A stretch of DNA of 64,000 nucleotides from Spongilla lacustris (GCA_949361645.1 OX442427.1:4220016-4284015), one strand, 5' to 3'; positions 10,450-21,292 are shown, counted from the stretch's first letter. Notes: a model not told the origin generated them from the letters alone. Numbers and translations: made by a program.

Positions 10450-13400
10450 GTGATGGAGAACCAGACAGAATCCACAAACACACCACTGGTGTTCAACACC
10501 CATGTTTGATTACTGGGGACCGCTCAGCTAAACAGTTTTCAAATCACCCATACCCTTCCTATATATCTGTCAACAAGGCATGCAGTGGAAGCACATTCGA
10601 ACCATTCTGCAGTCACCCTATGCATTCTCTGACACTTGATAAAGTCCCAGAAATTACAAAAACACACCAGGGGTCTTCCCCACACATGTCTCACTAGTGG
10701 GGACTCAGCTAAACAATTTTCAAATAACCCTATACATGGCTCAAAAAGGCATGCAGTGGAAACACATTTGCTCCATTCTGCAGTCACCCAATGCCTTGAC
10801 ATTGTCCCAGAAAGTACACCAACTCAACAGTGGTGGATCACTCACTTTTCTTACTAATGGGGACTGAAATAAACATTTTTATAACCACCCTACCCTTCCT
10901 GTAAATGTGTCAACAAGGCATGCAGTGGAAACACATTTGCTCCATTCTGCAGTCACCCAATGCATTCTGTGACACTTGACAGTATCCCAGAAATTACACC
11001 AACTCAACATTGGTGTACCACACACATGTTTCACTAGTGGGGACTCAGCTAAACATTTTTCTAATCACCCCTACACTCCCTATACATGTGTCAACATGGC
11101 ATGCAGTGGAAGCACATTCGCTCCATCTGCAGTCAACCTACGCATTCTGTGACACTTGATAGAGTCCCAGAAATTACAAACATACATCAGTGGTGTTCCC
11201 CACACATGTCTCATTAGTGGAGACTCAGCTAAACATTTTTCTAACCACCCCTACCCTTCCTGTAAATGTGTCAACAAGGCATGCAGTGGAAGCACATCTG
11301 CAGTCACCTTACGCATTCTGTGACACTTGATAGAGTCCCAGAAATTACAAAAATACACAAGGGGTGTTTCCCACATTAAGGACTCAGCTAAACATTTTTC
11401 TAACCAACCCTACCCTTCCTGTACATGGCTCAACAAGGCATTCAGTGGAAACACATTTGCTCAATTCTGCAGTCACCCAATGCAGTCTGTGACACTTGAC
11501 AGTGTCCCAGAAGTTACACCAACTCAACAGTGGTGTACCACACACATGTGTCACTAGTGGGGACTCAGCTAAACATTTCTCTAACCACCCCTACCCTCCC
11601 TATACATGTGTCAACAAAGCATGCAGTGGAAGCGCATTCACTCCATCTGCAGTCACCCTATGCATTCTGTGACACTTGATAGAGTCCCAGAAATTACAAA
11701 CATACACCAAGGGTGTTCCCCACACATGTCTAACTAGTGGGGACTCAGCTAAACATTTTTCTAACCACCTCTACCCTTCCTCTACATGGCTTAACAAGGT
11801 ATGCACTGGACACACATTCGCTCCATTCTACAGTCACTCTATGCATTCTGTGACACTTGATAGTGTCCCAGAAATTACAAAAACACACCAGGGGTCTTCC
11901 CCACACATGTCTCACTAGTGGGGACTCAGCTAAATATTTTTCTAACTAACCCTACCCTTCCTGTAAATGTGTCAACAAGGCATGAAGTGGAAGCACATCT
12001 GCCGTCACCCTATGCATTCTGTGACACTTGATAGAGTCCCAGAAATTACAAAAATACACCAGGGGTGTTCCCCACAGATTAAGGACTCAGCTAAACATTT
12101 TTCTTACCACCCCTACCCTTCCTGTACATGACTCAACAAGGCATGCAGTAGAAACATATTTGCTCCATTCTGCAGTCACCCAATGCCTTGACACTGTCCC
12201 AGAAAGTACACCAACTCAACAGTGGTGTATCACACACTTCTCTTACTAGTGGGGACTCAGCTAAACACTTTTCTAACCACCCCTACCCTTCCTGTATATG
12301 GCTCAACAAGGCATCCAGTGGAAACACATTTGCTCAATTCTGCAGTCACCCTATGCATTCTGTGACACTTGACAGTGTCCCAGAAATTACACCAACTCAA
12401 CAGTGGTGTACCACACACATGTCTCACTAGTGGCGACTCAGCTAAATATTATTCTAACCACCCCTACCCTCCCTATACATGTGTCAACAAGGCATGCAGT
12501 GGAAGTGCATTCACTCCACCTGCAGTCATCCTATGCATTCAGTGACACTTGATAGAGTCCCAGAAACTACAAATATATTTCTTCCCCACATATGCCTCAC
12601 TAGTGGGGACTCAGCTAAACATTTTTCTAACCACCCCTACCCTTCCAGTACATGGCTCAACAAGGCATGCAGTAGAAACATATTTGCTCCATTCTGCAGT
12701 CACCCAATGCCTTGACAGTGTCCCAGAAAGTACACCAACTCAACAGTGGTGTATCACACACTTGTCTAGTGGGGACTCAACTAAACAATTTTCTAACCAC
12801 CCCTATCCTCCCTATACATGTGTCAACAAGGCATGCTGTGGAAGAACATCTGCAGTCACCTTATGCATTCTGTGACATTTGATAGTGTCCCAGAAATTAC
12901 AAACATACACCAGGGGTGTTCCCCACACATGTCTCACTAGTGGGGACTCAACTAAACATTTTTCTAACCAACCCTACCCTTCCTGTACATGGCTCAACAA
13001 GGCATGCAGTGGAAACACATTTGCTCAATTCTGCAGTCACTCTATGCATTCTGTGGCACTTGACAGTGTCCCAGAAATTACACCAACTCAACAGTGGTAT
13101 ACCACACACATGTCTCACTAGTGGGGACTCAGCTAAACATTTTTCTAACCCCCCCTACCCTCCCTATACATGTGTCAACAAGGCATGCAGTGGAAGTGCA
13201 TTCACTCCATTTGCAGTCATCTTATGCATTCTGTGACACTTGATAGAGTCCCAGAAATTACAAACATACACCAGGGGTCTTCCCCACACATGTCTCACTA
13301 GTGGGGACTCAGCTTAACATTTTTCTAACCACCCCTACCCTTCCGGTAAATGTGTCAACAAGGCATGCAGTGGAAGCACATTCACTCCATCTGCAGTCAA

Positions 13401-14512
13401 CCTACGCATTCTGTGACACTTGATAGAGTCCCAGAAATTACAAACATACACCAGGGGTGTTCATCACACATGTCTCACTAGTGGGGACTCAGCTTAACAT
13501 TTTTCTAACCACCCCTACCCTTCCGGTAAATGTGTCAACAAGGCATGCAGTGGAAGCACATTCGCTCCATCTGCAGTCAACCTACGCATTCTGTGACACT
13601 TGATAGAGTCCCAGAATTTACAAAAATACACCAGGGGTCTTCCTTACACATGCCTCACTAGTGTGGACTCAGCTAAACATTTTTCAAACAACCACTACCC
13701 TTCCTGTAAATGTGTCAACAAGGTATGCAGTGGAAGAACATCTGCAGTCACCCAATGCATTATGTGACACTTGACAGTGTCCCAGAAATTACACCAACTC
13801 AACATTGGTGTACCACACACATGTTTCACTAGTGGGGACTCAGCTAAACATTTTTCTATTCACCCCTACCCTCCCTATACATGTGTCAACATGGCATGCA
13901 GTGGCAGCACATTCGCTCCATCTGCAGTCAACCTATGCATTCTGTGACACTTGATAGAGTCCCAGAAATTACAAACATACACCAGGGGTGTTAATTACAC
14001 ATGTCCAACTAGTGGGGACTCAGCTAAACATTTTTCTAACCACCCCTAACCTTCCTGTACATGGCTCAACAAGGCATCCAGTGGAAACACATTTGCTCCA
14101 TTCTGCAGTCACCCAATGCATTATGTAACACTTGACAGTGTCCCAGAAATTACACCAACTCAACAGTGGTGTACCACACACATGTCTCACTAGTGGGGAC
14201 TCAGCTAAACATTTTCTAACCACCCCTACCCTCCGTATACATGTGTCAACAAGGTATGCAGTGGAAGCACATGCGCTCCATCTGCAGTCACCCTATGCAT
14301 TCTGTGACACTTGACAGTGTCCCAGAAATTACACCAAAAATACACCATGGGTGTTCCCCACACATTTCTCACTAGTGCGGTATCAGCTAAGAATTTTTCT
14401 AACCACCCCTACCATTCCTGTAGATATGTCAACAAGGCATACAGTGGAAGCACATTCGCTCCATTTGCAGTCACCCTATGCACATTCTGTGACAATGGAC
14501 ACTGTCCTACCT
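10450..14512 (-). repeat. Satellite S1, right arm (inverted)
   Basis: About 23 monomers of the left-arm satellite lie in reverse orientation; landmarks now read CTAGTGGGGACTCAGCTAAA, TCTAACCACCCCTACCC and TCAACAAGGCATGCAGTGGA. The first monomer (10,450-10,510) is degenerate. Segment 13,605-14,274 is the near-identical reverse complement of 1-670: base x on the left matches about 14,275 minus x on the right, including the rare variants GGTGAATAGAAAA and CATAATGCATTGGG. Other parts of the two arms share subtype order but are more diverged. Numerous 60-108-codon open frames here are by-products of the repeat. Confidence 0.95.
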
Positions 14513-14519
14513 AAGAGAT

Positions 14520-14644
14520 AGAGACCCTCTTATTTCCTTTGATGCCCAGACCATTGGGACCCCTCTAATGGGAACCCCCTTTAATGTCATTGGGTCATCT
14601 CTTAATTAATAATGTGTGCACCATTGCGAGTCTTCTTTGGCTCT
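14520..14644 (-). repeat. Decayed remnant of the 26-bp minisatellite
   Basis: Read on the minus strand, this stretch keeps AGAGGGGTCCCAATGGT and CAATGGTGCACACATTA, matching the unit at 6,165-6,515. It lies in the same position relative to block X, but the regular 26-bp spacing is lost. Confidence 0.65.
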
Positions 14645-14921
14645 TGCTCCCCTGAGGCACACGTACCTTAGCGTGGTGGGACGTTACAGTGCGAGCTGTT
14701 TCAGCGAGTTGCATGTTGTTGGGTTGGTTCTGCTCGAAACGACGCTGTTTTCTCTGAATACTGTCTGTAACAGGAAACGAATGCGCCGTGCGTAGTACGT
14801 AGGCTTACATTCTGAACCGATGCTTACCTATTCGCGTATACCATAGCGTCTTTGTTGAATCACGTTCTGCTCTACGTGGTTACATGCACCCGTGTAGCTG
14901 CAGTGCTGTACGCGCGTACTT
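14645..14921 (-). repeat. Block X, right copy (CpG-rich)
   Basis: Reverse-complement homologue of 5,890-6,158. This copy keeps many CpGs (for example GAAACGAATGCGCCGTGCG on the plus strand), whereas the left copy has mostly lost them. On the minus strand it contains a strong splice-donor consensus, AATAG|GTAAGCA, at about 14,825. Retained CpGs in an otherwise CpG-poor window suggest an unmethylated, promoter-associated origin; this is inference. Confidence 0.8.
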
Positions 14922-15241
14922 GCCGGATCGATGGATCGAATTGAAATGATGCCCACCGAGTTTGGTTTGTTATTAAAACCGTTACTGCTGTTACAAACGG
15001 CGCGGTATGGCATGATTTGGGTTCTATAAAGATGCTGTGTTTTTAAAGCACTGAAGCACTGCCTGGGAAACAACTTATTTAACGGCTTGGGGTCATTGAT
15101 GGTAAAAACACTGGGTTTTACAATATTTGCTCCTGCATCTGCATGGGCCACGATGACTATTCGGATAGGTGAATGCAAAGTGCCCGCAATATGATGTTGC
15201 AGAGATGCAAAGTTTAGGAGGGTGGGGCTGTGTTGTGGCAA
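14828..15241 (-). other. Candidate first exon, unknown product
   Basis: A minus-strand open frame of 137 codons begins with ATG at 15,241, in a CpG-rich segment flanked by E-box motifs, and ends at TAG 14,828. That stop is immediately followed by GTAAGC, a good splice donor. The 3' part (QHCSYTGACNHVEQNV) is conserved as a peptide in the left block X copy (QHCSYTGACNHIEQNI), although DNA-level homology alone could explain this. I recognise no domain. If the donor is used, the in-frame stop sits at the exon end, so this may be a 5' untranslated or long non-coding exon rather than coding sequence. Confidence that it is coding is low. Confidence 0.25.
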
Positions 15242-15245
15242 TGTA

Positions 15246-15284
15246 TCACGTGAATGCGATAATTATTCAATTATGTTCACGTGA
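15246..15284. promoter_or_regulatory. Inverted pair of CACGTG E-boxes
   Basis: TCACGTGAA (15,246-15,254) and TTCACGTGA (15,276-15,284) are perfect 9-bp inverted repeats separated by 21 bp. Each contains the palindromic E-box CACGTG bound by USF/Myc/Max-type factors in animals. The pair lies just upstream of the candidate minus-strand exon. A third box within ATCACGTGAT is at 15,656-15,665. Confidence 0.5.
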
Positions 15285-15326
15285 GGAACTCTCGTTCTCG
15301 GACCTAACATTATTTTATATGGATAC

Positions 15327-15338
15327 CGCGCATGCGTA
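15327..15338. promoter_or_regulatory. NRF-1-like site
   Basis: CGCGCATGCGTA matches 11 of 12 positions of the palindromic NRF-1 consensus YGCGCATGCGCR, typical of CpG-type animal promoters. It lies about 86 bp upstream (minus-strand sense) of the candidate exon ATG. An E2F-like TTTTCCCGC within the near-palindrome GCGGGGGTTTTCCCGC is at 15,620-15,635. Confidence 0.4.
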
Positions 15339-15878
15339 AGCGCTGCCTAACTTCAACAGCTTTAAACTCTGCTTCCAAAACACGAATCAATGCAATTGTT
15401 AGTTCCACAATTAGAGTATGACTTCCTCTACGGGTCTAATAATTCAAACTCTGCTTTTCCCAAGTCCAATTAACGGAAATTAATCAATTCCGTTTTAAAC
15501 ATTTGGCTTCGTTAGGCACCAGGCAAGATGGTAAACTGTTTATTGGCACGATTATTGGATGCTCCTTTGCAAAGATTTACGGCGATATTGGTGATTTATA
15601 TGCTATAGCTTGACTTTGAGCGGGGGTTTTCCCGCAAAAACCTTAGATAAGGTAGATCACGTGATAAGTAATATTAATAGCTATAAAAATTAATTTTTAC
15701 ACACTCTCTGGGGGTTGTTGCTTGTTGATCAATGCATTGGCATGTATTAAATAAACTTAATAATAACTTTTAATAACTACATATTAATAGCTTTAAGTTA
15801 GTCATTGGCATGATTTTTACTTCAAACAGCATAATTTTACAATGTTCAGTTCTGGAGTTATAGCAATTCAAACATTTT

Positions 15879-15900
15879 GCGCGACTTTTGGATCACCCTG
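15879..15900 (-). mobile_element. Solitary Tc1/mariner-type terminal repeat
   Basis: Read on the minus strand from 15,900, the sequence begins CAGGGTGATCCAAAAGTCGC, next to TA at 15,901-15,902. From memory of such elements, this form (CAGGGTGATCCAAAA next to a TA duplication) is common at the ends of Tc1/mariner/IS630 transposons. The element would extend leftwards. No exact mate lies within 1 kb; a weak inverted match is at 9,671-9,691. Confidence 0.5.
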
Positions 15901-15902
15901 TA

Positions 15903-17958
15903 TATATAATGCATGGCTGAAATCTGATATGAGAGTTTGAAATATATTGAGATAAATAGGATCCATATTGTCTGAGTAATGTCACATAAACACAAATTCA
16001 CATTGTTTGTCGTGCCTGGCATATATACTTCAGGAATAAGGTTATATAATGCAAAGGTTATTCCCAAACTAATTACTTGGATGTCCTTTTACTACCCAAG
16101 CCTGTTCAGTAATACGAAGATAGAAATATTGCAACCTGTACCACCTAAATCCCCCATGTTGCATGGAGTGTTAATTGGACAAGTGGCGAAGATGGACCTT
16201 AAGCTTACATGTAATTACTGATCAGTTACGGAAAGTACACACACGCATTGGAAGTAATTGCCACTTACTGTTGTTACATCCTCTGACAGTGTTGATTGGT
16301 ATATAGGTAATTCCATGATCCATTAATCAGATTGTTATTTAGCATAATCCGCCATATGATTTATAAATTTTATAATCTATATTGCTTGTAAGCATCAGCT
16401 TTCCTTGACCAAAAATGTAGCCAGTATGTCCCATTCAAACGGTACTGAATAATATTATAAGAAACATTCGGATGCAGACATTTCACCGCCTGCCTTTACT
16501 TAGCATGATATGTGTCCCAATAATAGATTAATATGCCTTCTGCACTTCACCTTATCGGCTAAAGATGAGCAAATTATAAAAAAGATTGTGAGCTGATTAA
16601 CTAATAAAGATAGTGTTATTGAGACACGTACTTCAGTAATGAGCTATCATTATCATCACTGTTCAGCTGTGCAGATGTTATTAGTTTGGATGACATAATG
16701 AGAACGCTGTAGGCAGGAAGAACAGTATAGGAAAACAATCGGGCGAGTCATCCTAGTGTGGAATGTAGTTACATTCTATACGGGGGGGTGGGGGGGGGGG
16801 GGGGGGGAGGACAATTTACCCTCATGACCTATACAAGTTTCGTAACGTATAGATGTCAGTTAAATTCTGAACTAACTCGTAGGCCAAGGAATTAAATGTG
16901 TCCCAGGACAGTTTGCTCTTCGCCACGAATTGATGTGCCCTATGATTTCAATATGAACTGCCATAACATAAATTAATACATCAAGGACAGGAATGAGCAG
17001 TATCACAATCAATGTTTATGAGCTATATAGGTCAGTATTCATATTCAGTTTCATCTCTTACATGAAGTACAAGACCACACACGATCCAACTCATTTGAGG
17101 CTCTTTCTAGAATATCCGTCACACAGTCCACAGTGGTACCACTCCTTGCATCCTGAACAGTCAATCATTTTCCTTTTGTCAATAGGCATTCAGAAAATTT
17201 CTATACTCAGTTGCTAATTCAGCTAGTTAACACTAACTCTTCTCTTCATTTTTCTCCACTGGAAACTTGCATGGAGAGAACCTGTTCTTCAAGGTATCTT
17301 GATAAATTCTGACTAATTTCACTCTGCTGAAACATACAATGACCATGTTGCATATACCGGTATTAGCCGGGTGAGCTATAGCTGTTGCAAAATAAGCCAG
17401 GTCATTTTCCCCGTCTTGCTGTTAAACTTTTATCATTTTGATGCTAATCACTTTCCCTGGACATGCCAAAACAGCTGCCACCTGTCATGCATGCGAGCAC
17501 CAGCTAGGCCAGTAAAAACGTTAATTCTGACACCTTATTTATAAGCTAGGTTACCAGCAGTATGATCATTGTGGCAGGACTCCATGATTTGCTTCCTCTG
17601 GTGTTTGCTGAATCAGTATCACTTCCACCCACATGCCTTTCTTTGCATGCTACTGAACACTGACGTAAGCGAGTGTATTAACAAGTGGACGATCAATACC
17701 TGTTTGCTTTTCATCGAGGGAAGGATTCCTCTTTTCATTAGCAGCGCAGGGTACCTGTGGAGTGTGGACATCGTTCCTCGTTGTCATATGCATCTGTCCT
17801 CTCATCCATTTAAGCAGCTGTAGTATAAGTCACATGCAATATCTGAAAAGCCAGCTACGCTCCTTAATCCTTATCGCCTTTATCGGTGTAGTGATTCAAA
17901 ACTTACACCACCTGGCTGCGGACTATGTATATAGTTTGAAATCAAAATTTACGGCACA
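15903..17958. other. Unassigned non-coding DNA
   Basis: AT-rich anonymous sequence. Open frames (15,979-16,221; 16,993-17,217; 17,569-17,823) are short and resemble no family. A G-rich run lies at 16,782-16,810 (28 G's broken by single non-G bases), able to form G-quadruplex DNA. I see no splice-supported exon or RNA gene. Confidence 0.55.
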
Positions 17959-17983
17959 ATGTCGGACCGCTTACTCCGTTGGG

Positions 17984-18137
17984 GGACAATTTACTCTAGA
18001 GTAAAATGTCCGGTTAGGACAATTTACTCCGGAGTAAAACGTCCGGTTAGGACAATTTACTCCGGAGTAAAACGTCCGGTTAGGACAATTTACTCCGGAG
18101 TAAAATATCCGGTTAGGACAAGTTACTCCGACGGACA
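17984..18137. repeat. 33-bp minisatellite of nested palindromes
   Basis: Four full units and one partial unit. Each full unit is a 28-bp near-perfect palindrome (core TTTACTCCGGAGTAAA, flanked by GGACAA and a GTCC-containing end) followed by the 5-bp spacer GGTTA. Units start at 17,984, 18,017, 18,050, 18,083 and 18,116. The first has core CTCTAGAG instead of CTCCGGAG, also self-complementary. Because 33 is a multiple of 3 and the unit is palindromic, similar open frames appear on both strands (17,959-18,150 and 18,156-17,971); these are not genes. Confidence 0.93.
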
Positions 18138-18320
18138 CTTTCCTCCGTGACAGCACTATATGTCAAAGCATGTGTACATAAAAGAGGTGTATCGAGCCTA
18201 CATTTCAGCGATTTCAGAATGGAACAATAAAAATTTGAGATTTCTTTGTGAATGAGGAATAATTATAAAAAATATTTTAAAAACTTGTCACCATGTTTTT
18301 GGTCTTATAATGATCGTCCT

Positions 18321-18371
18321 GGACCAAAATTTTTGGTGCAATTAAATAATTCATTTTAGATACTATCCCCC

Positions 18372-18415
<44 letters not shown>

Positions 18416-18610
18416 AAAAAAAAAAAAATTGTAATGTCATAGCTATATCCCATGGGCATCACATTTGACCCGACTGGTAGGGATGAGTCTCCATTCATTT
18501 AAAAAAAACCTTTAGCAAGCATGGAGGTACTTCTATAGAGTACTAACTTGAGATGTCAAGCATGCACTTCTAGCTGCTAGATTTACTGCACTTCAAGCTG
18601 CTATAGGATG
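18321..18610 (+). repeat. Old inverted repeat, arm 1
   Basis: The reverse complement of this stretch matches 19,790-20,047 over about 250 bp with many differences. Shared words include AGTATCTAAAATG, TAGCTATGACATTA, GAGACTCAT and AGCAGCTTGAAGTGCAGT. The arms flank about 1.2 kb that includes the decayed integrase exon copy at 19,185-19,301. This may be a foldback-type mobile element or an inverted local duplication. Confidence 0.7.
18373..18428. repeat. C33A23 homopolymer tract
   Basis: 33 consecutive C's (18,373-18,405) are followed directly by 23 A's (18,406-18,428), so the minus strand reads T23G33. At the corresponding place in the other inverted-repeat arm (about 19,978-19,995) there is only a short T/G run ending TATTTGGGGG. 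The tract therefore appears to have expanded in this copy. Exact lengths in an assembly are uncertain for such tracts. Confidence 0.9.
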
Positions 18611-19184
18611 GAGTATAAAAGACTGCGAAACAATGGTATAACAATAATAAAGCCCTATATTTAGCAAGTTGTAGTTTATCATAAGCTACATATAGGATAA
18701 TTTTAAAAACACCAACTTTCTAAAGCCGGAATGGTTTTGTACTTACTTGTATATGTTATCAGTTGGGAACAATTCCATGCAAAAAGATCCATCAACAATA
18801 AAAATGTAGAATTGATTCTTCTCAATTGAGCTGGGTCCATGCATAGATCCTGTTCAGTTATAATTATGCCAACATGATCTCGAGCCATTGTCCGTTTCTC
18901 TTTGTCATGTGCATTGTTTCTAGACGTGTAGTTTACTTATTGCGAAGATTGTGTGTTCAATTTATGTGTGCATTTCCATTGTATCTTAATGGTGTCATTG
19001 TGAGGCCTTTTCATAATCACCCCCAATTATACAATGTATTCACTTGTTTTTTCACCCGGCACAATTGTCTAGTAACAGTTTGCAAAGCTGACATTAATAT
19101 TTAATCACCGGTTCACTTATCTGTCAACAAATTTATCACTGCAAAGCTGACAAATGCAATGCTATGGTTGTTAAGAGGATGAAC
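18611..19184. other. Unassigned DNA within inverted-repeat span
   Basis: No gene is recognised. From about 19,030 the sequence becomes alignable with 21,230-21,300 (shared words GCAAAGCTGAC, CTACTA-ACAAATT-like and GAGGATGAAC/GAGGGTGAAC), the start of a direct duplication described under the integrase exons. Confidence 0.5.
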
Positions 19185-19301
19185 GTAAGTCGTGCTGTAC
19201 ACCATCTGCTATGGAAGGTACTGTGTCGAACCGAGTCATAATCATCATTTTATTGTTTGGAAACAGAAAGTGGACCATTTCATATACATATTCAAATCCT
19301 C
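19185..19301 (-). pseudogene. Decayed copy of integrase-gene last exon
   Basis: On the minus strand an acceptor (TTGCAG) at 19,303-19,302 precedes GAGGATTTGAATATG, matching the start of the intact terminal exon at 21,472. Homology continues in fragments (TGGTCCACTT, TGTTTCCAAACA, the GATTATGACTCG region, CTTCCATAGCAGATGG) to about 19,185. Frames are broken and the GIDWNGPL peptide is lost. Flanking DNA (about 19,030-19,640) also aligns with 21,230-21,850, so this is a direct duplication with an offset of about 2.15 kb, older and more decayed here. Confidence 0.65.
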
Positions 19302-19789
19302 CTGCAATGTATACATGTATAAGATAATACATTATGCACGTATACGATGCAAAGTAATCATACGCATGTAACACGGGATGTAAGATATCTATTTTACTAT
19401 GCATAATTTAATTGAAACAATGATACTGCATGTTAATATTACATACATTTGCATGCGAAACAAGGTCACTGAATATTTTATATAGGACTGTATGTTTTTC
19501 AGTGTATCATGGCCCTTGCTTTCGCACTGACCAGTGTCAAATTCATCATATACATGTGGGAGTCGGACAACAAAGACCTCACAGCAAATCTGGTGCATGG
19601 CCTAAGTGAAGTATATGTTGAGCCTTGATAGCAAGTAGGCTGCATATATCTACACAGCACCATTGGGATACAAACCTGCAGGTTATAAGCTCGCTGTAAT
19701 TCTAGTCACATCTCAAAAGTTTTACTTTGGTGTTTATTCCACATACAATTAAATATTATGCTGCATGCATTATCAGCTAGCAGCTAGAA

Positions 19790-20047
19790 GTACAGTTCAT
19801 CCTAGCAGCTTGAAGTGCAGTGCATCCTAGTAGCTAGACTGAAGTGCATCTCAGAAGTATACCTCCATGCATGCTGCAAGGGACTGATGAAGGTTTTTTG
19901 AATTTGAATTAATGAATGAGACTCATACCTCAGAGTATACCAGTCAAGAGAATTATCTATAGCTATGACATTAAAAGTGCTATTTGGGGGTAGTATCTAA
20001 AATGGATCATTTAATTATAGAGACCAACAAATTGGCGATTGTGGTCT
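19790..20047 (-). repeat. Old inverted repeat, arm 2
   Basis: Partner of 18,321-18,610 in reverse orientation. It contains several copies of a short AGCAGCTAGAAGT/TAGCAGCTTGAAGTGCA word at 19,780-19,850. Confidence 0.7.
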
Positions 20048-21292
20048 AGGGTTTGATGATGGAGCAGCAATCAATTCCTGTACACGGACAACAAAGTGAC
20101 ATTTTTATCATGTTTTCAGTAATAATTATTTATTATGATGTATATTGAACTTTGTGTACTATTACATGTATTGTGGATTCTAAAAATTTTTTTTACAAAC
20201 CAAGAGACCAAAAAATTAGTGACAAGTTAAGAATAAATCATCATTCACATGCAGAGAAACCTCAGTTTTTGAATTATTCCATTCGACAATCGCTGAAGTG
20301 TAAATGTAGTCATGCATATATTGCCTTGATTACTCCTTCCCATATTTAGCCTCCTCATTCATCAGTGTTTTCAATAGTGCAAACACTGGCACTATAGTGG
20401 AGGAAGCTTCAGATATCTTACTGTATTTGTATTCTACAAGAAGCCATTATTTCATACAAGGTAGATAGATTTGGTGTCTCCATTTAATGTTAATATGTTC
20501 TTTTACAAGGCCAAGACACAATAAAATGTTTTGTATCCATATATCTAATTTCTGGTGTTGTTTCGGAAATATTGAGTGATCACTCCAGGGAATTGTATTG
20601 TAGCTAGTGCTGCCGCGATATGGTTCTTTGCCGATATCGTCTATATCGCGATATATCATTGTCGAATTATTTGTCAATGATCACAGTTTTCAAGTTGAAG
20701 CTGCGTTGTTGGTGACACAAGAACCAACACATAAACCGTCCTCAGTATCATGCTGTGGGGCTGCATGCAGGGGAGAGGGATGGAGATACCGTATAGAGTA
20801 GTGAATTCTATTTCTCTTATGTTACCAAACTGCATGGTATAGTATCTAGCTATCTTAGCCTTGACTGCATGTGCCTTCAGAATGGCTTGCTCCACGGCAT
20901 GGTTATAGACACCAGAAAAGAAATAATGGATCCACTTTATTTTAAAATCCTCTGTAAAATTACTGTGTAATTGCATGAACATAACTGAAAAAAGTGATTC
21001 CCAAAATGAATTTACAGTCAATGTAAAGTGGTTTGTATTGTAATTTTGCCCCTATACACATGACCCAGGCCCCCTCCCATGAGAAAAAAAGGAAAGAAAA
21101 AAAGGCAGTGTTTAACGATAGTATCTCCACAACCATGAACTTTTACGTGACAATATTTCATGCAGGAAATAATATGGTGAAAAAAAAAGGTTTCATTCAT
21201 GCACATGCATTTTCTTTCTCCACAATCTACTAGTAACAAATTGCACATTTCAACATTCACTTACAATCTACTACTAACAAATTGCAAAGCTG
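20048..21292. other. Unassigned non-coding DNA
   Basis: No gene is recognised. At 20,605-20,620 the sequence TAGTGCTGCCGCGATA, followed by CCGATATCG and the perfect palindrome TATATCGCGATATA (20,642-20,655), resembles ends of hAT-type miniature elements. I found no matching opposite end. Purine-rich AAAGGAAAGAAAAAAAGG lies near 21,086-21,103. Confidence 0.45.

Noticed and set aside
614..14514. Many 60-108-codon open frames in S1, including repeated 80-codon frames beginning MIESQKLQ
   Set aside because: They recur with the satellite monomer, occur on the minus strand on the left and on the plus strand on the right, are interrupted whenever monomer length shifts the frame, and many begin at non-ATG codons. 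They are by-products of the repeat.
17984..18137. CRISPR-like appearance of short palindromic repeats
   Set aside because: Spacers are a constant 5 bp (GGTTA), not unique 25-40-bp spacers, and there are no cas genes in this eukaryotic context.
17959..18156. Open frames on both strands over the 33-bp repeat
   Set aside because: A 33-bp palindromic unit is automatically open and similar in both directions; no protein evidence.
18277..18498. Minus-strand frame with a poly-G/poly-F protein
   Set aside because: It is produced by translating the T23G33 tract.
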